This document shows, piece by piece, positions 58,015 to 64,000 of a stretch of DNA of 64,000 bases. Location of the stretch: the NCBI GenBank assembly GCA_021399435.1, contig JAJTUP010000076.1, positions 1-64,000 on the forward strand, read 5' to 3'. Position 1 is the first letter of the stretch. Every line of letters starts with the position of its first letter. The DNA is from Diaporthe sp. PMI_573 (taxonomy: Eukaryota; Ascomycota; Sordariomycetes; Diaporthales; Diaporthaceae). Under the pieces are notes generated by a model, which worked only from the letters and a program-made list of their open reading frames with translations, was not told the origin of the DNA and ran no database searches. A program made the translations under genes and the position numbers.

Positions 58015-60808
58015 TCACTCCAGGGTGCAATCAAAGAAGGACATCTCCTCCCCACCTTCTCCGTTCTCCTCAATGAAAGATTTCACCTCTCGGAGCTTGT
58101 CGTCAACCTGCCGAAGAGTTTTGTCTAGGCTCTGTCTGATCTCGGGGTTAACCTCCGCCCCGCTCCTCAAGGCGCGACGAATGACGTCGAACCGGCTAAG
58201 CCCATTGACAAGCATCATGTCAAATGGCGCCGTCGTGCTTCCCTCCTCGCGGTATCCATTGACGCTCATGCGACTGAGCCCAGGCCGCCCGAAGACCAAG
58301 CCCTGCAGCTCGGCGGCGTACCCGTGGTATGAGAACGCCACGTGCTGGTCGGCAGTGAACATGTCGAGGAACTGCTGCCGACTGAGCGCGTGCGGGTGTC
58401 GTGACTCGGCGGCCAGGACCATTACGTCCGTGACGTTTACGACGCGGACGCGTAGTGCCGGGGCGAGACTCCGTAGGAGCTCGGCCGCTTTGACGACTTC
58501 GAAAGTCACCTCTGCGCCGATGCCGACGAGGACGACGTCTGGCTGCGTCTTGTCGTCGGGGAGGGGGGTCGAGGCGAAGGACCAGATGGAGGCTCCGACG
58601 CGGCAGTGCTCTGCGGCTTGTTCGGGGGTGAGGTACGCTGCTGTGGGCTGCTTCGATCCAATGACTAGGTTGACATAGTTTCTAGACCCGAGACAGTGGT
58701 GAATGGTGCTCAGGAAGCAGTTGGCATCCGGGGGGAGATATACCTGTGTCGTGTGTAGTGTTAGCGAAAACAAAAGAAGAAGAAGAAGAAGAAGAAGATG
58801 CGGCGGAAAGACGAGATGCGGAGGAAAAGGGAAAAAGAAGGGAACGCACCCTCGCAGCTTCAGCTTTGAGATTCATTACCGCGCCGATAAAGGACGGATT
58901 CTAGTGGGAAAATCCATTATGCTCCTGACGGGCCCATGTGCTGGTCTCGATATAGTTGATAGAAGCCAGGTCGCCGCGCCAATCGACATGCTGCGCAATC
59001 TTGTTGAACTTGGCGTACTGCACCATCATAGTGTGCACAATACCCAAAAACGACTCATAGCTCGGGAACAGTGCGTGGCGCCCGGTGAGGGGGTACCCCT
59101 GCATGAACCCCTGGCAAGCGTGCTCCGACAGGATCTCGATGACCCTCCCGCCGCGGGCGCGAGCCTCGTCATCCCACTGAAAGTTGCGGCTGGTGTCTTG
59201 GAGAACGGCGCCCAGCTTATTGCTTTCCAGCTCGTCGGGAGAGAAGATGCGGAACGTTGAGGGGTTGAGCTCGATGACTCGCTTGAGGAAATCGCCCGCC
59301 ACTTTCATCTCGCTCGCTTGTGTTCCTGGCTTGACTGCGTACGGTTTCCAGTCCGGGAGGTCAATGGGAGTCAGGGGGTCGTAGATGGCCTTGAGCTGGC
59401 CAATCTTCTTGCCGTCGTTTTGGGGAATCGCACGAAGAATGCTCTCGCTCGGCTTGCCCTCTCCGGTGATGAGCTTTTGGATGTTGTAATGCTTCAGCCA
59501 ATGTTTCAGCTCCAGTAGGTGAGACTCGTCCAATTTGGCCTTGGCCAGCGGCACTTGATGCGATTTGAATGAGCCTTCCACGATCTGGCCATCTACCTTC
59601 TTGGGCCCTCCCCACCCCTTGGGCGTGCGCAACACGAGCATCGGCCAACGAGGCTTGATTATGGGGTTACCTGACCTCGCGGCTTTTTGAATCCGCTTGA
59701 TCTCACTTAGTGCCCATTCCAGCGCATTCGAGAGCTGTTCGTCGATGCTGAGCAAATCGTCGACAATGCAGACTTGGTACCCGTATCCGGTGAAAAGGGA
59801 GACAATTTCCTTGTCGTCCATACAGCCGAAGATGGTGCGCTCGCTGATCTTGAAGCCGTTGACGTGGAGAATGGGAATCACAGCGCCCGACTCTGCCGGG
59901 TCGATATATTTGATAGCATGCCAGGCACTTTGTTATCGTAAGTAAAGAGAGCAAAGCCTCAATCGGACCGCCGGGTCAAGCTAGGAATATGAAATCACAC
60001 AGGTGTACATACCCTGCTGTCGGGCCGCTCTCGGCCTCTCCGTCGCCGATGATCGCAGTAACAATCAAATCTGGGCTGTCCATGACTGCGCCGTACGCCA
60101 CGGCTAGAGCGTAGCCTAGCTCTCCTCCCTCATGGATGGAGCCAGGGCTTTCAGAATTGATGTGGCTGTGCTCGCATGAGGCGACACGGGCGAGTTAGCC
60201 TTGTGGTTTAGTTCCAAGGGGGAAGAGGGAGACAAAGAGAAAGGCACAGGGAATGCTATCGATACGGACCTTGGAAAGCCTCCTGGGAGGGAAAATTCGG
60301 AAATGAGGCGGCGGAGACCTTGTCTATCGAGATCGTATCGTCCGGGGTAGAACTTCTCGAGAGAACCTTCCAGCCAGAGTGAGGCGAGAGCCGCAGGAGC
60401 ACCGTGACCAGGCCCAATGACGTAGATCATGTCCAGATTGTGGTTGCGAATCAGTAGGTTGAGATGCGACCACACGAGAATAAGTCCAGGACATGTCCCC
60501 CAATGGCCGAGCAGACGAGGCTTCACATGATCAAACGTCAATTCTGATTCCAGAAGCTCGTTGTCCCGCAGAAAGATCATGGCTGGAGGTCACTGCATTA
60601 ACACAAGTAAATTTGCATAGCCAACACGCCAGGTGGTATCTCGTACCCGCAGCAATATAGCCCGCTGCATTCTGAAAGTCCTGTAAAGACTTGGCCACGT
60701 CCTCGTCGAGAGGTTTCCGCGGGAGCTTGAAGCGAGATCCAACAAGTCATCAGGGAGCTGAGACGGCAGTGCAGGAGGGTTTGGCTGCTTGATAATTTCG
60801 CTGGGCAT
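58015..60808 (-). pseudogene. xfp: Xylulose-5-P/fructose-6-P phosphoketolase with TAG and one-base deletion
   Basis: Five exons are inferred: 60808-60647, 60582-60270, 60165-60013, 59927-58850 and 58743-58015. Introns are 64, 104, 85 and 106 nt; three have clear GT...AG borders and the third ends AAAG. Total coding length is 2435 nt, one short of 812 codons. The missing base lies in exon 1, where DDLLDLA shifts to KLPRKPLDEDV (one T lost at GCTTCAAG). A TAG also replaces the conserved CAG of GFSHQNPSF at about 58899-58901, a C-to-T change. The rest is textbook phosphoketolase: LLGHWGTCPG, GPGHGAPA, the thiamine diphosphate GDGEAESGP, and a normal C-terminus. The enzyme would split xylulose-5-phosphate or fructose-6-phosphate with phosphate to give acetyl phosphate. 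With both lesions it should be inactive. Confidence 0.85.
58774..58798. repeat. (GAA)n microsatellite in the phosphoketolase intron
   Basis: About eight GAA units lie within intron 4 of the phosphoketolase pseudogene; length is probably variable between strains. Confidence 0.8.
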
Positions 60809-61110
60809 AATGGATGATGCACCTGGCGATTGGACGACCGTAGGGATGAATGTTCCAGGTCTTTAATCCTCCGCCGCTCAGAAGGAGGAGTTGTTTAGAC
60901 AGAAGTGGTAAGAATTAGGAAAATGGTGGTTAAGTTGCTGGACTTCGGGTCTTTGGTACTTGGGCGCGCGAATAGGGAGAAAGATGTTTGCTAATGAGTA
61001 ATAACCTCTTATGGGAAAACAATATAGCTAAACTCGACTGTGCTTTGACATGGCGAACCAGTTTTAACCGTTCACGTGATGTAGAAACAGGGCGACTGGT
61101 CTATGAAAAA
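60809..61110. other. Upstream region of phosphoketolase
   Basis: No gene is seen. It ends at the 8-bp target duplication (61103-61110) of the next element. Confidence 0.4.
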
Positions 61111-61474
61111 GAAAGCGGATATTCGCACCCAAAAAATCGGATGCCGCACCCAATTTTCTGACTAATCATGCTGCCCCCTGTGCCCGAATTGAGAAACACT
61201 ATGGGTTCACCATACAAAAAATAAATGTAACTACACCGACTAACATGCCGCTGCATGCCACTATTCCCACACACTCAAGGGCACCAAATAAGCACCATTT
61301 GACCCAAGTATTGGCAAACGTTGCCCAAATTAAGCAAATTAAGCACTATTAGACCCAAGTGTTGCCAAACATTGCCCACAATGCCTACATGGTCGCCCAC
61401 GTAACCCATCTAGTCAAATAGTAAGTCAATAAAGCTGGACATCACGGCAACAATCTCGTCCTGCGTTTCCTTGG

Positions 61475-61521
<47 letters not shown>

Positions 61522-62286
61522 TCATTGTCGACGTCGTCAGCCATAAGGTCTACGCATGGCAGCTGGTTGACAGTCCTCCGTGCCCCCGTCCGCTGCCTCT
61601 TAGCCGCTAGCCGTAAGCTTAAGGGTATAGCCGCCGGCAATGCCGTACCTTTGGCTCTTTGCTTTTAAGGCTGGCGGTTTTTTTGCTTCGTAAGCGCGAC
61701 TACTAGCCGTTAGTCTCGCCGGACGGCTTTTCGCTAGGCACCGCAACTACATGCTAATATCGCATAATTCGGCTTAGAGTTTTGCTTAACTGTCAGCCAA
61801 CCAGCAGAGCTCGTGGCTTTGTCTAAACCAGCCTTCAGATCCGCATAAGTATTATATCCATCATTGAAAAGTTTCAGGAAGGTAGGAGGGTTAGAAAGGG
61901 CTGGGCGGCGATAATTTGTAGCGATAATGTTGGCGTTCTAGTTATAACAGTCGACTTGCCACTACGCCTCGAGGCCTGAGTAATCAGGCACCTCTGCCAT
62001 CGCCACAACGGTGTATAGTAAATATTTAAATGGCTAGGGTATATTTTTGATGCTAAATTAATCGATTCCAACAAGCATTTAATAGATTTCACGATGCGTT
62101 AATGGTGGGTGGGTGGTTGAAGTTAGTGGGCAAAGGAGGTTTCGTAGGGCATGTGGTTGAGGCTACAAAACGCACGATGTTGGGGTGGTGGGCGATGTTA
62201 AATGGAGCGTTCTGATTGGCTGCAGCGCTGCTTAGTCAGAAAATTGGGTGCGGCATCCGATTTTTTGGGTGCGAATATCCGCTTTC
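61111..62286. mobile_element. Non-autonomous hAT-like element with perfect 55-bp TIRs
   Basis: The element is 1176 bp. Terminal inverted repeats 61111-61165 and 62232-62286 are identical over 55 bp and begin GAAAGCGGATATTCGCACCC. The flanking direct repeat is ATGAAAAA on both sides (61103-61110 and 62287-62294). Eight-base duplications suit hAT, and the left end is shared with the hAT transposase remnant at 3300. The interior has no transposase, only a minus-strand frame (61410-61640) with an EGG repeat that may be a relic of an acidic C-terminus. The perfect ends suggest a recent insertion. Confidence 0.85.
61483..61521. repeat. 9-bp tandem repeat GCCGCCCTC
   Basis: About four units inside the element at 61111-62286, coding EGG repeats on the minus strand. 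Confidence 0.8.
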
Positions 62287-63323
62287 ATGAAAAACGGATG
62301 GTGCATCCACGATTGCTGACTAAGCAGTGGCCCAGCCGTATGCTTTCCAGCTCAAACCGCGATCGCCTCGTTGATTGCATGGAAGAGCTCGTAAAGTATA
62401 CTATCGTCATGAGACCTCATTTTGACTTGTTTGGGGACCGGTTCAGTGAGCGTGAGGAGCGAAGGGCCAAGGAAGCTTAAGGGGAAGTGAGAAAGTAGGC
62501 TGCATGGTATAGAACTTAGAGAGTTATGGCTCATGTTAGAGTAAAACCCTTCTGTCATTCAATTGCTGTTCAGCAGCAGATGTTACTTTAATGCCGGCAT
62601 TCCCCTCATTTCTGTTGATCTGTGAACCCTGGATGGCAAGACGTCTCAACGCATCTCAAGAACACCCGGCGCTAATAATGGTATTCAGTCGGCGCGGGAA
62701 ATCAGCTAATAATCACCAGGGAATGGCAGGGTCCGGAAGCGCCAGGGCCTGCTTCGGTGGAAAGATTCCAATATCGTACTTGGGATTACGCTTCGTTCGA
62801 CGCCCTTGAAGCTAATCTCCAGCATTTAGAACAATAAGGTGAGGGAAGTAATAGTTTCGACAATTACCGGTAATTACCGGTAAGGGAGGATGAGTTCGAC
62901 CACGATCGACCAAGCAAATCAGAATAGTATATAGCTCCACTCATTTGGTCTCTCCTATATCTAGATATCTCTCCAGCTTTCAATATAACTTGATTACTTA
63001 AGAATACTTCTTGGCATTATCAGACATGATAATTACGCAACCCTTCGCTCAGTACGCTACGCCCCGCCACAACTGCCAACATAAACCAATCAGGTTACGG
63101 TTTACTACGTCGGGAACCTTGACCGCCACACATGCCAACCAGTCCGTTCATTGTGGAACTGCTCGTCGCTACTCTGGCTGCCCATCGAGCCTGAGCTATA
63201 TCCTTGACCTTGTCTTCCTCCTCCTCCTCCCTCCTTTCGTTCAGTGTAGCCTGCATGCGTGCCTCCCAGGGTGCTAGAGTGTACGGCTGCATAACTTCCA
63301 GTCGAGAGCTGAAGATTTAGTTC
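62287..63323. other. Flank with second terminal-repeat-like sequence, no gene
   Basis: Just right of the element, 62294-62327 reads inverted as CTTAGTCAGCAATCGTGG and continues TGCACCATCCG, a variant of the inner TIR sequence of that element. Beyond 62340 only a short frame (LVDCMEELVKYTIVM) is present and not recognised. TAATTACCGG is directly repeated at about 62862-62882. Confidence 0.45.
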
Positions 63324-63975
63324 ATGTATGAGGATTCAACGTTCATAGGGATGTCATGCTGGTTACTACCTAGCCACCAGGTGATGTACACCGATGAAAC
63401 CACGATACAGAATAAATCAAGCAACCCCAGCCATTATCTCTTCCGGCACCCATGGGAGAAATATAATAAGGACTTGGTCAACCTATCGGACCACGTAAAA
63501 CCCGCGCTTTCTGATATGTTCTGGGCTGGAGTCCGTCTCCAAGGTACAACACCCCTGGTTCGTATGGAACGCGATGATAATGCCCCCCGGCACGGTTACA
63601 ACAGTTGGAACTATTGCAAGGCACTCAGGGAAGGTCTCCTTCCTTCTCACCATCGAGATAGCGTCTAACAACATGATAACTCGCGTGTGCATACCTCCAG
63701 ATATTCCCAGATATGGTTCGTTCGCTCTTGCAACTACATTGGTTGGCCGCCTTATTCGCCCGATTTAAGTCCAATTGTCATATTTGGCATCCATTAAAGG
63801 ATAAATTAGGGAAGATATTCCCTCATTGTCGCAATTTAAAGATAACGCGGCCGATAGGGCCGAGTTTAGAAGATGTATTCAGCTTGGGTGGGGAGCCTTG
63901 GACCAGACTAAGATTCAGAGGATAATTGAATCCATGCCCGACCGCGTACGAGCCGTGTGCGCCGCCCGTGGTTGA
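63324..63975 (+). pseudogene. Tc1/mariner transposase, decayed
   Basis: Readable blocks are VMYTDETTIQNK (first Asp), then in a second frame DNSRVHTS (second Asp) and GWPPYSPDLSPI, and in a third frame QTKIQRIIESMPDRVRAVCAARG. These are the order and spacing of a DD34E Tc1-type transposase. At the expected third-acid position (codon 63777-63779) there is GTC (Val) rather than Glu. The terminal WYTKY tryptophan appears changed to TGA at 63973. At least two frameshifts confirm it is dead. N-terminal HTH domains are not found upstream. Confidence 0.75.
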
Positions 63976-64000
63976 TATACGAAATATTAAATAACAAGAA

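Overview
This window is eukaryotic and comes from a filamentous ascomycete (Pezizomycotina, most likely a Sordariomycete). The evidence is short introns of about 45-160 nt with GT...AG borders and CTAAT/CTAAC-like branch sites, and fungal-type families: 2EXR, Zn2Cys6, bZIP, P450, CHAT-TPR, DUF7580-subtilase, fungal gasdermin and phosphoketolase. It also carries a dense, decayed load of hAT, pogo, Tc1/mariner and Ty3/gypsy elements. It is accessory or subtelomere-like rather than core: perhaps a dozen supportable genes stand among transposon debris, and several conserved genes are broken.

Layout. 1-4.8 kb: tail of a Ty3/gypsy element with its LTR, a 2EXR gene, then a hAT remnant joined to a pogo piece. 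4.9-15.5 kb: the most interesting block. It holds a 1750-residue C2H2-TPR-CHAT (caspase-like) protein on the minus strand, a divergently transcribed DUF7580-subtilisin (S8) protein, and a small two-exon gene with the features of fungal gasdermins (HET-Q1/RCD-1 type). The block has the parts of a protease-activated, gasdermin-executed cell-death module, with two candidate activating proteases. 16.9-25.8 kb: C-terminal part of a fungal transcription factor, an internally deleted SDR relic, a tandem repeat, an unknown ORF and long stretches with no supportable gene. 25.8-36.6 kb: an AP-1-like bZIP truncated by a hAT end, a small cysteine-rich ORF, a solo LTR, an apparently intact P450, a 1.72-kb deleted hAT with perfect 8-bp target duplication, and a 5'-truncated amidohydrolase whose stop codon lies in that duplication.

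37-48 kb: unknown genes, two pogo fragments, an ATF/CREB-type bZIP, and a very AT-rich TIR element containing a nested solo LTR. 50-60.8 kb: a small Zn2Cys6 regulator, a phosphatidylserine decarboxylase, an SDR with a one-base frameshift, a bZIP broken across three frames, and a phosphoketolase with a one-base deletion and an in-frame TAG. 61-64 kb: a 1.18-kb non-autonomous element with perfect 55-bp TIRs and an 8-bp target duplication, then a dead mariner transposase at the window edge.

How genes may work together: only the CHAT / S8 / gasdermin trio makes a clear functional set (sensing by the TPR or helical regions, proteolysis, then membrane permeabilisation of the fungus's own cell in immunity or allorecognition). 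The other genes look independent. Exon borders were fixed by reading-frame continuity and family motifs; no alignment or transcript data were available.
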